Part shown: positions 20,801-26,074 of the stretch, one piece after another
How the letters are laid out: every line of letters starts with the position of its first letter
Position numbering within the stretch: the stretch's first letter is position 1
NCBI RefSeq assembly: GCF_001039355.2
Contig: NW_019773513.1
Coordinates: forward strand, 9,601 to 35,674
Reading direction: 5' to 3'
Length of the DNA: 26,074 nucleotides
Origin: Lingula anatina
Lineage: Eukaryota; Brachiopoda; Lingulata; Lingulida; Lingulidae
The notes under the pieces: model-generated
The model's input: the letters and a program-made list of their open reading frames with translations, nothing else
Told to the model about the DNA's origin: nothing
The model's database searches: none
Position numbers and translations under genes: made by a program

Positions 20801-23800
20801 ATATCCAATTAAATACAAAAAGGTAATAAGTCAAAACACACTGACAAAATAATATCAAATACAGAGCTATCTACTCTACATTTATCAACTTGTCATACTA
20901 AAATATCTTTATGATATCGCCCCAAACAGATTAAACCTTACCGCAACTTCACTTCTCCTGTCTGCAGCTGTGACGGTCTGTAACACCACTGGCAACATGC
21001 CGGTCACTACGTGTTCTATGTCCGCATGAGACGTCTTGGACTGTGTCAACAATAGAGTAAATAAAATGATTTATAGATCTTGTAGAGATCCTTTATGACA
21101 ACTGCATCTCATGACTAACATATTGCAAGATTTAAAATAAGTAAACATCAACTGAAGTTTTAATATGGTATAAAAAGTTCTTTATCTTGATATGATAAAA
21201 AACATGAAACATTTCTAAAAGTTACATATGCTGATTTAATTTTATAATTCTGTTTCTTCCAGTAGGGTTAAAAATCAGACAGACTTTAAATCAATATCTC
21301 CAGAAATTATTTTAAAAAAATATCAAATTTGGAATATTCTTAAAGATTCATTTAAGTTAAAATGACTTTGGACACTCATGTTTCTGCTCCTACTTGTACC
21401 TGTACATTTGCATAGAGGGCGTCGAGAATGTCTCCCAAGATGGCGGTGGACTCCTTGAGCTCTTGTTTTTCAATCATGTAGTACTTCAGCTGACCAAGGC
21501 ACATTGGCATCAGGGTGTGTCTGGACTCTACCATGTGATAAAATAAATGAAATACACTTCTTATACTATTTTATTTTAAAAGTATCAAGTATCAATTTCA
21601 AGTATCAAGAAAATTGTTGAGATTTTTTGGTGAATATATAACATAATTATGACAACCAGGGATTGCTACACAGACTGTACAGTGATGAAAAAACTACAAA
21701 AAATCTAACCAAAGAAATAGATGTCACCTTATCAAGACAAGCCATTTTGCCTACCTGGATCAAAAGAGAACTGACCTTACAAGTATAGATGTCACTTCAT
21801 CAAGACAAGCCTGATTTACCAACCTGGATCTTGAAAGAGAACCGAGCCAACAGTGTCTCGCAGACACAAGAGTTTGACATGCGCCAGCTGGTAGTGGACA
21901 TCGCGGGGTATCCTGGCTATCAGGGTACAGATCATGCTGCTAAGCTCCATTTTGGAAACTACACGCAAAAGATCATTGTAGATGCCACTGAACGATCGCA
22001 GCAAAACACACTAGAGATGAAACGTGAAAATAAATAAGTAATTTAAGAGAATGATACTTTTCATTCCAAGAAACACCATTTTGTAAAAGCTACTATAAGA
22101 TGTATATAAGGCTCCACTCCCACAGACATAATGGCTCTAGGAAGATCAATTCAACTCTGCAACGACTCTAACTGACTGCAATCAGTTTAACAGGGCTCTG
22201 TATCTCGAAAGGTTTGCTATGTTGCGCACGTGCGTAAGCGTCTCGATTCCATAACTCGCCCATACTTGTCCCATGTAATACATTGTAGCCTCTATTTGAT
22301 ATAGCGATTTGCAAACACGATGCTTTCGAGATACGGGGCCCAGGTTAACAAGCCTCATCCTGGTGATAAACAGAATACAGAAAAGCTGGTGATTATACAT
22401 GTACACTGGATGTCATTCAGTTAAGCTGATTATTTTCAGCAAGAGTCACAGCAGAGTTAGACTTATCTACTTTAACCGCTGGTGTCTATGGGAATTGGGT
22501 CTAAGGTACTCATCAGTTCTAGATTGTCAAAGATTTTAAAGTCTTTTGTCAAACAATTCTTTGCAAATGGTTGGAATAATGTGGAAACGCATCAGTCAAA
22601 CCAGACACATTTCTGTAAAAGGCTGCCAAAGTTAAATGTGTATCACCTGGGTATGAATTGTGGCCTCCTTGTTATAATGTAGAGCTGTCCCCATAGACTT
22701 CATCACAGCAGTTAGTAAAGATTTAAATTCCTCTTCAGCTGCAGGGCCACCTGAATGCCTAAAAAGACATAAAAATACTTAAATATGATTTGAAATAACA
22801 GTATCTTTAAGGGAATTACCAACACAAAGAATACATATTTCAATATGATTTATATGATTTATAACAAAAAATTTTAGATCAAATTATGAGTATTAATATA
22901 GTCAATCATGGAATTTTCAAATTTCTTTCACAAAAAGACAACTCTACCACTAACCTGGTGAATAGTATTTTTGACTGCACAATGAATTTGAAGATGTATT
23001 CCAGGACCTGAAATTACAGATTAGAAAACACTAGTAAATATACTTATTACTGATATATATATATCATCTTATTAGTGCTAGACTGAACTATTGCTTTGCT
23101 TTGGATCTGATGGACATCCTGAAAGGTCTTCTAAAAAAATTTGAAAATATCAATAGGATTACCTTGAAAACATTCTGCAGGTTTTTCTGTTTGTCGACCA
23201 CAGTGGCTGTGATGGCATCAATCCTTCCCTGCAGACAGCGCAAGAGATCCCTGGAAGTGGGGGCAACAGATTCAAACTTAACCTCAAAACTCAAAATTTT
23301 CATTTTATAGTCATTATTTTTGATACATTTTATAACTTGAACTAAAAAACTTGAATTCAAAGATCCAAAAGAATGAATATGAAATGAAAATTGATCCTTG
23401 AACTAAGTAAATCTAAAAAAAATCAAACATTCTTAACTTAGCAAGCAAAATTTGTCATGTGCATGCCAGATTTGTACTGATAGTAAGCAGGGACGTAAAC
23501 ATACTAGTCTAATATTTACACTACAAAAATAACCAGCCATAAAACCTAGTAGCTGCCCAATGTCTAAATTCTACTTATACAAGCCAACTGTACAAATTCA
23601 CACCACCTAAATCTTATAATAAACCAGGACCACCTACTTGTAAACCAGTGGAGCAGAGAAATGGTCTGTGATGTAAGTGTCCATGACAATTTTAAAGTGT
23701 TCATATTTGGTTGTCTCCAGCATGTTGAATATCTTGACCTAAAAAAGTGTGAAAATGGTCTACAAATCAACTTAGTCCATTTTTGGGCTCTACGTTGAAT

Positions 23801-25783
23801 ATACTGACTTGTGAAAGTGTAAAATGAAAGTTAAGACATCAACACAGCTTCATACTAAATGACCATCTAAATATGATTAAAACCAGACCCAGCAGACAAA
23901 CGACAATGATTCACCGTTGAATCAACGTTAATTTTGGTGGATCAACGTTGAATCAATGTAGAATCAATGTCGTTTGCCTGCTGGGAGAGTTTTGTGTGAT
24001 TTCAAAAAGTATTACCACTCAATTTTGTTTGTAAAAGCCAATATTGTACTGAAAATTTCCAGCTTACTCACCAGTGCTTTAAAAACCACCTGCAGCTCAG
24101 GCTGGTTCTCACTCATCTCTGACAACATGGAAAATAATGCATCTAGAATATCTTGGAGGAACTGGAAAAGAAATGATATGTAACCAGATATGGTTAAAAT
24201 GAAAATATTAACAGTTTATTCATAATATGTGACACAAATGTCTGTGTCAAAAAATGTACTAAAACTAATGAACCAGCAGCAAATATAAGGTCTCGAAGAA
24301 CTGATGACCCGTGAAGTTAGTCACCCATCAGAGGCAAGCAAATCTGGTGTTGTACAAGGAAAAAAGAATTTCAAGGTCACTATTTAGATCACCTTGGATC
24401 TAATTTTTTATCTATAGACTACTGACAAGTAAATCATGACTCTGAAGTTTGTAGTCTCAGTGGTCAGCAGCTGAAGAGTTTTAGGTACAGACAGTGAATT
24501 TAAATGATGTTGGTTAAAATAAAATAAACCCTAAAATAGCTATCTGTCTTGAGTATGGCCAAATAAAATGGATCAGAGTCAGGCGGAAAAATTCCTCTTA
24601 TTGTACATGCCCACCTTTACAATCTCCTCCCCATCTATGCGTAACAGCTTTTGTAAGTTCTGCAGCAGGTTTTCCTTGGGGTCCCTCCACTTCAGAATTC
24701 CCAGGATATCAACTGGAATAGAAAGGAGGAAAGGCTGTTATATTGAACGATGACGGTGTCCTCAAAATTTAAAGCCCCAGTGCAGTTGGACTATGCTGAA
24801 TGTGTTATTCCACAGGTCTAACTGTTGTAATATGTCACTTTATTTTCCTGCAGTCAGTGGCAGTTTGAATACATGCAGGCCTACAGATAAATTTCATTTA
24901 TCTTAAACACATCTAGATAAATGTTCACAATTTCTGGATAGAGGGCCCCTTTGGCAACCAGATGTTTGAAACCAAGTAAAGAAACATTTGCCTTGGCATC
25001 TGCCAATCCCCTGCCTCGGAGATCAGGATGGCAATATTGCAGTTCTGACATAGTTCTTACCATTTTGCGTATGTTTAGTTGAGCAAAGCGTGGTGTAGAT
25101 AGTGGCGTCCTCTGTGTCTTTGGTGAAATATTTATTGCTGTTTGTGTGAGTGACATCTTCAGTGGTTGACGGGAGGCTGAGATAGTGGGACACGTTCTTT
25201 AACTTCACGTAGTCCTCACACTGAAATAAGAAAATGATAGAGAAGTCAGACACACTATCTCCCATGTTTGTGAGACATATCTTTTACATTATAAATAACA
25301 TAATAAAAAAATGACAGAGATTTATAAAATAAAGAACATTTCTTCTGAAAGTTATAAAATAATTTTAAGTTTAATTTTCATCCTGTGTATCACCTTGTAT
25401 AGAATGAGTTCATGTTTCCCGTCTCTGATTGTCACTCCATCATGGAGGCGTATGAAGCCAAATGAAAACAGGTGCTTTGGTTTTTGTGCTGAAAGGATAT
25501 ACAGGATATAAAAATATGATTTTAATCCTGACCTCATATGTTCAACAAAAATTATTCCAGCTGTTTGAAAGGTTTCCATTCAGAAGTCTTTTATAAACAT
25601 CATACAATAAAACCCCAATGCAAATGTCAAATTAAGTACAGTTAAATACAACTAGTATCAACAACAAATATGAATTGAGGAAAAATATGGCAAGGTATAT
25701 AAAATAAACCTGAACTTACTTGAACAATGTCTGAACTCAAATCTTACATGGCATAGTGGGAATTGGTCAATTGGAAGGCAGAT
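5294..25783 (-). CDS. DOCK1: DOCK-A family Rac guanine-nucleotide exchange factor, 3' part of gene (35 exons)
   Basis: Thirty-five exons on the - strand splice into one frame of 4518 nt including TGA at 5294-5296, that is 1505 residues; every intron is GT-AG and every phase agrees. Alignment from memory to human DOCK1 is nearly colinear: half of DHR-1 (exons 25783 to 25061), the helical ARM-like middle (24712 to 13832), DHR-2 (13280 to 9268) and a Ser/Pro-rich tail (9058 to 5294). DOCK-A proteins bind ELMO and CRK, are recruited to PIP3 by DHR-1 and exchange GDP for GTP on Rac through DHR-2, driving cell migration, engulfment and myoblast fusion. The DHR-2 segment [12 protein letters not shown] matches the conserved nucleotide-sensor region (human LNGIVDPAVMGG). 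The tail holds three PxLPx(K/R) SH3 ligands and ends near RQKSVDQ, like human RKQTSVDSG. Which vertebrate paralogue (1, 2 or 5) is closest cannot be told; invertebrates often have one. The N-terminal SH3 region is outside the window. Confidence 0.95.
6221..6315 (-). CDS. DOCK1: DOCK exon, Ser-rich tail
   Basis: 95 bp after [29 protein letters not shown] then [12 protein letters not shown], donor GTGAGT. It joins the last exon in phase 0. Low complexity, so support comes from phase, splice sites and openness. Confidence 0.82.
6583..6790 (-). CDS. DOCK1: DOCK exon, Ser/Pro-rich tail
   Basis: 208 bp after [31 protein letters not shown], then a serine stretch [15 protein letters not shown], then [14 protein letters not shown] plus one base. 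The donor is TATAG|GTACCA. If unspliced, the frame ends a few codons later, giving a protein without the SH3-binding tail. Confidence 0.86.
7334..7477 (-). CDS. DOCK1: DOCK exon, basic tail segment
   Basis: 144 bp, 48 codons from acceptor [29 protein letters not shown] and so on, ending [10 protein letters not shown] before GTTTGT. The end resembles human QEIFEKEFKPT. A second AG eight bases on (GCTAG) would break the frame. Confidence 0.86.
7478..8672 (-). other. DOCK intron, 1.2 kb
   Basis: Contains a short AAAG-rich run at about 7489-7512. No exon, element ends or RNA gene could be supported in the rest. Confidence 0.5.
8673..8772 (-). CDS. DOCK1: DOCK exon, tail with acidic tyrosine motif
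   Basis: 100 bp after [28 protein letters not shown] then [13 protein letters not shown], donor GTATGT. Two tyrosines in acidic settings (VYGDIPEEE and EEEDLYASP) look like candidate phosphotyrosine sites. I do not recall an equivalent in human DOCK1. Frame and phase are firm. Confidence 0.88.
8940..9058 (-). CDS. DOCK1: DOCK exon, start of C-terminal tail
   Basis: 119 bp after [30 protein letters not shown] then [19 protein letters not shown]. Low-complexity basic/Ser-rich, like the human segment after DHR-2 (RRGSRPRSMVRSF). Placed by phase with neighbours; AAG|GTCAGT donor, with a second GT four bases away from a GGTCAAGGTCA repeat. Confidence 0.85.
9268..9387 (-). CDS. DOCK1: DOCK exon, end of DHR-2
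   Basis: 120 bp, 40 codons: [20 protein letters not shown] then [20 protein letters not shown], donor ACT|GTAAGT. Human: IPFLAEGIRIHGDKVTEALR then PFHERMEACFKQLKEKVEKE. This closes lobe C. Confidence 0.95.
9773..9942 (+). mobile_element. MITE-like element, copy 1 (CAGGGG-ended family)
   Basis: Starts CAGGGGTGGAT and ends TCTCTGGATCCGCCATTG, so the ends are imperfect inverted repeats (right end reversed: CAATGGCGGATCC). Flanks GTGCTTTT and TTGCTTTT may be an imperfect 8-bp target duplication, which together with CA...TG ends would suit the hAT class. It resembles 10438-10603 and the reverse of 25962-26074 throughout. It is intronic and has no coding capacity. Confidence 0.7.
9983..10066 (-). 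CDS. DOCK1: DOCK exon, DHR-2 lobe C
   Basis: 84 bp, 28 codons: [20 protein letters not shown] then LKGLFQQQ. Human: AFFTDRYLQEHPEAHEKIEK. It is flanked on both sides by introns that carry copies of one MITE-like repeat in the same orientation. Confidence 0.94.
10438..10603 (+). mobile_element. MITE-like element, copy 2
   Basis: Starts CAGGGGCGAACTGGCC and ends TCTCTGGATCCTCCCATG. It shares the internal blocks GTATCT(C)ATTTTTTTCTGT, GGAAGAC and GGATTGATCAA with copy 1, in the same orientation, on the other side of exon 9983-10066. Confidence 0.7.
10636..10899 (-). CDS. DOCK1: DOCK exon, DHR-2 lobe B/C with nucleotide-sensor region
   Basis: 264 bp, 88 codons, after [49 protein letters not shown], then [20 protein letters not shown]. 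Human: [20 protein letters not shown] and INPLSMLLNGIVDPAVMGG. The valine of DAAVNGG lies in the lobe C insert known in DOCK proteins to sense nucleotide and expel Mg/GDP from the GTPase, so catalytic function looks intact. Confidence 0.97.
11195..11361 (-). CDS. DOCK1: DOCK exon, DHR-2 lobe B
   Basis: 167 bp after [50 protein letters not shown], ending [11 protein letters not shown]. Human: PVSEQIVSFYRVNEVQRFEY and KGEKNPDNEFA. Confidence 0.94.
11650..11791 (-). CDS. DOCK1: DOCK exon, DHR-2 lobe B
   Basis: 142 bp after [28 protein letters not shown], then [20 protein letters not shown], ending GDGQ plus one base. The donor CAGT|GTATCC was deduced because it alone yields GQYIQ with the next exon, as in human PGQYIQ. 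The site is a weak match to consensus. Confidence 0.93.
12092..12196 (-). CDS. DOCK1: DOCK exon, DHR-2 lobe A/B
   Basis: 105 bp, 35 codons: [20 protein letters not shown] then [15 protein letters not shown], before GTAAAA. Human: KKQAQFYENIVKVIRPKPDY then FAVGYYGQGFPTFLR. Near-invariant DOCK signature. Confidence 0.97.
12453..12539 (-). CDS. DOCK1: DOCK exon, DHR-2 lobe A
   Basis: 87 bp after [30 protein letters not shown] then DYANLSNIL. Human: MWEEAIALGKELAEQYENEM then FDYEQLSELL. Confidence 0.94.
12673..12778. repeat. Composite repeat, array and hairpin half only
   Basis: An ambiguous base at 12673 is followed by a GGCGAC/GACGAC array, then the same GCAGATGATGGC stretch and 14-bp hairpin (12744-12773, loop TC) as at 4691-4720. 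Module 1 is absent. It lies in the DOCK intron between exons at 12453-12539 and 13035-13280. Confidence 0.85.
13035..13280 (-). CDS. DOCK1: DOCK exon, DHR-2 lobe A
   Basis: 246 bp, 82 whole codons, after [48 protein letters not shown] and so on, ending [10 protein letters not shown]. Human: NFYKEIEREEMYIRYLYKLC, YTEAAYTLLLHA, EIIHYFDKGK. This starts the helical DHR-2 lobe A that mediates dimerisation. Confidence 0.97.
13832..13892 (-). CDS. DOCK1: DOCK exon, entry to DHR-2 (61 bp)
   Basis: After [28 protein letters not shown] then L. Human: RTIMHDENKENRMSCTVNVL. The acidic DEN and the RMxCT signature are conserved. Donor TTG|GTAAGG. Confidence 0.94.
14127..14228 (-). CDS. DOCK1: DOCK exon before DHR-2
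   Basis: 102 bp: [20 protein letters not shown] then [13 protein letters not shown] plus two bases at TACAG|GTACAG. Human ends VKLVVRLMERLLDYR at the same point. Confidence 0.93.
14229..15723 (-). other. DOCK intron, 1.5 kb
   Basis: AT-rich with no supported exon. A short degenerate CACCATGACA/ACACCA repeat lies at about 14757-14830. Confidence 0.5.
15724..15809 (-). CDS. DOCK1: DOCK exon before DHR-2
   Basis: 86 bp after [30 protein letters not shown] then EYRELFNA plus GT of a split codon. Donor GCTGT|GTAAGT was chosen over GCT|GTGTAA because only it keeps the frame and gives NAVLLDK like human DKILLEH. Confidence 0.9.
15881..16010 (-). repeat. Decayed tandem repeat (32-36 bp) spanning a DOCK splice donor
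   Basis: On the + strand the unit is roughly GTTTAAAGTTCCCTCTATGT followed by TTCAAGTTACCT. AAAG marks of successive units fall at 15892, 15928, 15960 and 15994, giving periods of 36, 32 and 34. The unit nearest 16000 is the real exon end and donor of exon 15988-16136; the others lie in the intron and carry donor-like copies (ACTG|GTAACTT and TCAG|GTAGCTT on the - strand). Confidence 0.8.
15988..16136 (-). CDS. DOCK1: DOCK exon with reiterated donor region
   Basis: 149 bp: [20 protein letters not shown] then [20 protein letters not shown], ending NFKQ at AAACAG|GTAACT. Human: QHKIKFIPEMVGPILEMTLI then [20 protein letters not shown]. The final ~25 bp and donor belong to a decayed tandem repeat that continues downstream. 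Confidence 0.96.
16437..16501 (-). CDS. DOCK1: DOCK exon, helical middle region (65 bp)
   Basis: After CTTCCTCAG, with the split codon: [20 protein letters not shown] then NL plus one base at CTAG|GTAAGT. Human: KYGDMRRQIGFEIRDMWYNL. Colinear and phase-consistent. Confidence 0.92.
16857..16957 (-). CDS. DOCK1: DOCK exon, helical middle region
   Basis: 101 bp after [29 protein letters not shown] then [13 protein letters not shown] plus two bases. Human: [20 protein letters not shown] then ENFSSAKRAKILN. One of the best-conserved exons. Confidence 0.96.
17322..17377 (+). repeat. 56-bp repeat shared in inverted orientation with 22341-22396
   Basis: ATAATCACCAGTTTTTCTGT and onwards matches the reverse complement of 22341-22396 without gaps at about 77% by hand count. 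The first 25 bases are nearly identical. Probably a fragment of an old dispersed element in the intron between exons 16857-16957 and 17465-17543. Confidence 0.65.
17465..17543 (-). CDS. DOCK1: DOCK exon, helical middle region
   Basis: 79 bp after TGTTTTCAG. With the split codon it reads [20 protein letters not shown] then GDSFDSQ. Human: KVFLRAINQYADMLNKKFLD then QANFELQ. Confidence 0.92.
17853..17947 (-). CDS. DOCK1: DOCK exon, helical middle region
   Basis: 95 bp: [20 protein letters not shown] then [11 protein letters not shown] plus two bases, with donor AACAA|GTGAGT. Human: [20 protein letters not shown] then FDWVIMNMVQN. Strong match. Confidence 0.94.
18135..18233 (-). CDS. DOCK1: DOCK exon, helical middle region
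   Basis: 99 bp after [29 protein letters not shown] then [13 protein letters not shown], donor GTAAGA. Human: GNFVACMTAILRQMEDYHYA then HLIKTFGKMRTD. Confidence 0.92.
18234..20486 (-). other. DOCK intron downstream of candidate cassette, 2.25 kb
   Basis: The longest intron in the window. It holds a hairpin GACCCACTTGG...CCAAGGGTC near 20172-20200 and GGACAGACAGAC / GGACAGACGGAC repeats near 20261-20350, which look like part of an old dispersed repeat. No further exon could be supported. Confidence 0.5.
20487..20546 (-). CDS. Candidate 60-nt cassette exon of the DOCK gene
   Basis: Between CATTAAAG and GAG|GTAGTC an open stretch of exactly 20 codons reads [20 protein letters not shown]. Its length and phase (0/0) allow clean inclusion between exons 20942-21040 and 18135-18233. 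The flanking exons already join without a gap relative to human DOCK1 (SELIGNFVAC against SEVAGQLVAC), so this would be an optional insert. The pyrimidine tract is weak. Local base composition is richer in GC than the surrounding intron, as in the other exons. Inclusion is inference. Confidence 0.55.
20942..21040 (-). CDS. DOCK1: DOCK exon upstream of candidate cassette
   Basis: 99 bp, 33 codons: [20 protein letters not shown] then [13 protein letters not shown], before GTAAGG. It corresponds to human RHVQIIMEKLLRTVNRTVIS then MGRDSELI and joins in register to the exon at 18135-18233. Confidence 0.87.
21400..21527 (-). CDS. DOCK1: DOCK exon, helical middle region
   Basis: 128 bp. The acceptor ATGGTAG leaves AG to finish the split codon, giving E, then [20 protein letters not shown] and [18 protein letters not shown]. 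Human: DCREILLPMMTDQLKYHLER then QEDLEACCQLLSHILEVLY. The acceptor lacks a good pyrimidine tract. Confidence 0.87.
21717..21852 (-). repeat. 68-bp tandem duplication covering a DOCK exon end and its donor
   Basis: ATAGATGTCACCTTATCAAG at 21717 and ATAGATGTCACTTCATCAAG at 21785 start two adjacent diverged copies. Both carry ACCTGGATC then AAAGAGAAC, that is exon end, CCAG donor and first intron bases of exon 21824-22010. The copy at 21717-21784 is intronic. Confidence 0.85.
21824..22010 (-). CDS. DOCK1: DOCK exon with tandemly duplicated donor
   Basis: 187 bp. The acceptor CATCTCTAG gives [20 protein letters not shown], which aligns without gaps to human GAALKYLPTIVNDVKLVFDP, so this start is preferred over a later TTCAG. 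It ends SVLFQDP plus one base at CCAG|GTTGGT. A 68-bp tandem duplication copies this exon end and donor just downstream. Confidence 0.88.
22191..22344. mobile_element. piggyBac-like miniature element flanked by TTAA
   Basis: A 154-bp segment lies between TTAA at 22187-22190 and TTAA at 22345-22348. Its ends are inverted repeats: CAGGGCTCTGTATCTCGAAA on the left and, reversed, CCTGGGCCCCGTATCTCGAA on the right. TTAA target duplication with terminal inverted repeats is the hallmark of piggyBac-type elements (also Kolobok). It has no transposase, so it is non-autonomous, and it is intronic. Confidence 0.75.
22341..22396 (-). repeat. 56-bp repeat shared in inverted orientation with 17322-17377
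   Basis: Reads ATAATCACCAGCTTTTCTGT on the - strand and abuts the right end of the TTAA-flanked element. The matching copy at 17322-17377 lacks that element after the equivalent point, so it may show the site without the insertion. Confidence 0.65.
22647..22758 (-). CDS. DOCK1: DOCK exon, helical middle region
   Basis: 112 bp after [28 protein letters not shown] then [17 protein letters not shown]. It aligns to human NKGEADFVESLLQLFRSIND then MMSSMSDQTVRVK. Donor CAG|GTGATA. Confidence 0.86.
22955..23007 (-). CDS. DOCK1: DOCK exon, helical middle region (53 bp)
   Basis: A short exon reading [17 protein letters not shown] plus AG of a split codon, between AATTTCAG and GTTAGT. Human DOCK1 has LESIFKFIVRSRILFN. 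Too short for simple ORF calling. Confidence 0.9.
23163..23250 (-). CDS. DOCK1: DOCK exon, helical middle region
   Basis: 88 bp after CACTTCCAG. It completes the split lysine and reads [20 protein letters not shown] then QKNLQNVFK. It corresponds to human LTKVLKNYVDGAEKPGVNEQ then LYKAMKALESIFK; less conserved but colinear and phase-consistent. Confidence 0.87.
23638..23738 (-). CDS. DOCK1: DOCK exon, helical middle region
   Basis: 101 bp after [29 protein letters not shown] then [13 protein letters not shown] plus two bases. Human: ADRKFQHFNPVLETYIKKHF. The donor is TACAA|GTAGGT, which splits the lysine codon. Confidence 0.9.
23888..23985. mobile_element. Foldback MITE, 98 bp, nearly palindromic
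   Basis: The ends CCCAGCAGACAAACGACA and (reversed) CCCAGCAGGCAAACGACA match at 17 of 18 bases, and the interior, built of GTTGAATCAACGTT units, continues the palindrome so that almost the whole element can fold on itself. A 3-bp AGA flank on each side could be a target duplication. It lies in the intron between exons 23638-23738 and 24072-24161. Confidence 0.8.
24072..24161 (-). CDS. DOCK1: DOCK exon, helical middle region
   Basis: 90 bp, 30 whole codons: [20 protein letters not shown] then [10 protein letters not shown]. Human DOCK1 has FLQDTLDALFNIMMENSESE. Donor is GTGAGT. Confidence 0.93.
24615..24712 (-). CDS. DOCK1: DOCK exon, post-DHR-1 linker
   Basis: 98 bp after CTATTCCAG. With the split codon it reads [20 protein letters not shown] then [13 protein letters not shown]. 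Human: VDLLGLLKWRSNTSLLQQNL then RQLMKVDGGEVVK. A very strong match. Confidence 0.94.
25061..25220 (-). CDS. DOCK1: DOCK exon, end of DHR-1
   Basis: 160 bp after TTATTTCAG. It begins [19 protein letters not shown] and ends [10 protein letters not shown] plus one base. YLSLPST and LxCSTKxTQN are near-exact DOCK1 signatures at the C-terminal edge of DHR-1. The 25023-25060 continuation in frame is intron (GTAAGA donor). Confidence 0.93.
25394..25488 (-). CDS. DOCK1: DOCK exon, DHR-1 segment
   Basis: 95 bp after CTTTCAG. It reads [18 protein letters not shown] followed by [13 protein letters not shown]. Human DOCK1 has FALAFVKLMRYDGTTLRDGE and HDLIVYK at this place. Ends on a whole codon before GTGATA. 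Confidence 0.9.
25720..25783 (-). CDS. DOCK1: DOCK exon, DHR-1 strand segment
   Basis: 64 bp between TTTATTTCAG and GTAAGT. It reads [20 protein letters not shown] and one further S, ending one base into a codon. It matches human DOCK1 DHR-1 VALPIEDVNRSHLRFTFRHR. Confidence 0.88.
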
Positions 25784-25799
25784 CTGAAATAAAAAAAGA

Positions 25800-25943
25800 A
25801 ACAAGGCAGCAAAGCTGTCAAATGTACAGACAAAAAACAGAAAATAAAGATGCAAAAAAGGTCATTTTGTCAATTTTGATGCAATAATAAATAATGCTTA
25901 TAATAGCACTGTCAGTCAACACTGAATTTTAATCTTGCACAAC
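25800..25943. repeat. Composite repeat, module 1 only
   Basis: A 144-bp copy of 4492-4637 in the same orientation with only a few substitutions and a small indel near its end. It stops at GCACAAC, exactly where the other full copy passes into its GGCGAC array, so it lacks the array and hairpin. Confidence 0.9.
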
Positions 25944-25961
25944 AGGTAACATGGTCAATAA

Positions 25962-26074
25962 CAGGAGCGGACCCAGAGATATTTTCTGACAGTATTACAA
26001 AGTATCTATGTTGATCCATCCTCCATTTTGATGGTCTTCCAACAGAAAAAAATAGATACCAGTCAATATAAACT
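25962..26074 (-). mobile_element. MITE-like element, copy 3 (cut by window end)
   Basis: Begins CAGGAGCGGACCCAGAGAT on the + strand, which is the reverse of the right ends of copies 1 and 2, and continues with GACAGT, TGATCCATCC, GGTCTTCC and AAAAAATAGATACC, the reverse complement of their interior. The other end lies past the window. It falls in a DOCK intron 19 bp from the composite repeat module at 25800-25943. Confidence 0.7.

Noticed and set aside
21789-22037. 82-residue + strand open frame
   Set aside because: It lies opposite DOCK exon 21824-22010, which has conserved protein and fitting splice sites on the - strand.
1-26074. CRISPR arrays, bacterial operons, integrated virus or retroelement coding regions
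   Set aside because: No regularly spaced repeats, reverse transcriptase, integrase or capsid-like reading frames were seen; the window is a spliced animal locus.

Overview
The window is animal nuclear DNA, AT-rich, with short coding exons (about 53 to 264 bp, last exon longer) separated by GT-AG introns of about 0.1 to 2.3 kb. Nothing prokaryotic or viral was seen. The exon-rich layout, the divergence from vertebrate proteins and the many short non-autonomous repeats suggest a marine invertebrate, perhaps a mollusc such as a bivalve. That lineage guess is inference and is weak.

Two protein-coding genes lie tail to tail. On the + strand, 412-1942 holds the last four coding exons of an ATRIP orthologue, the obligate partner of the ATR checkpoint kinase, ending in an acidic C-terminus. 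On the - strand, 5294-25783 holds the 3' part of a DOCK-A family gene (DOCK1/2/5, orthologous to Drosophila myoblast city and worm CED-5). I could place 35 coding exons. They join in one open frame of 4518 nt including the stop (1505 residues). The frame runs from the middle of the DHR-1 lipid-binding domain, through the helical/ARM-like middle, the catalytic DHR-2 Rac-GEF domain and a long Ser/Pro-rich tail with SH3-binding motifs. The N-terminal exons (SH3 domain, ELMO-binding region, start of DHR-1) lie beyond position 25783.

The 1943-5293 interval carries both 3' UTRs and any spacer. It holds a composite dispersed repeat at 4492-4731 whose modules recur separately at 12673-12778 and 25800-25943. 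Introns of the DOCK gene hold a piggyBac-like TTAA-flanked miniature element (22191-22344), a near-palindromic foldback element (23888-23985) and three copies of a CAGGGG-ended family (9773-9942, 10438-10603, 25962-window end).

The most interesting observations concern splicing. There is an unreported-looking in-frame 60-nt candidate cassette exon (20487-20546) between two exons that already join perfectly in the DOCK alignment. There are also two independent local tandem duplications that each copy a 5' splice site of the DOCK gene (21717-21852 and about 15881-16010), where use of the duplicated donors would run into an in-frame stop. I found no convincing wholly new biological system. The ATRIP and DOCK products are not known to work together, so their adjacency is probably incidental.
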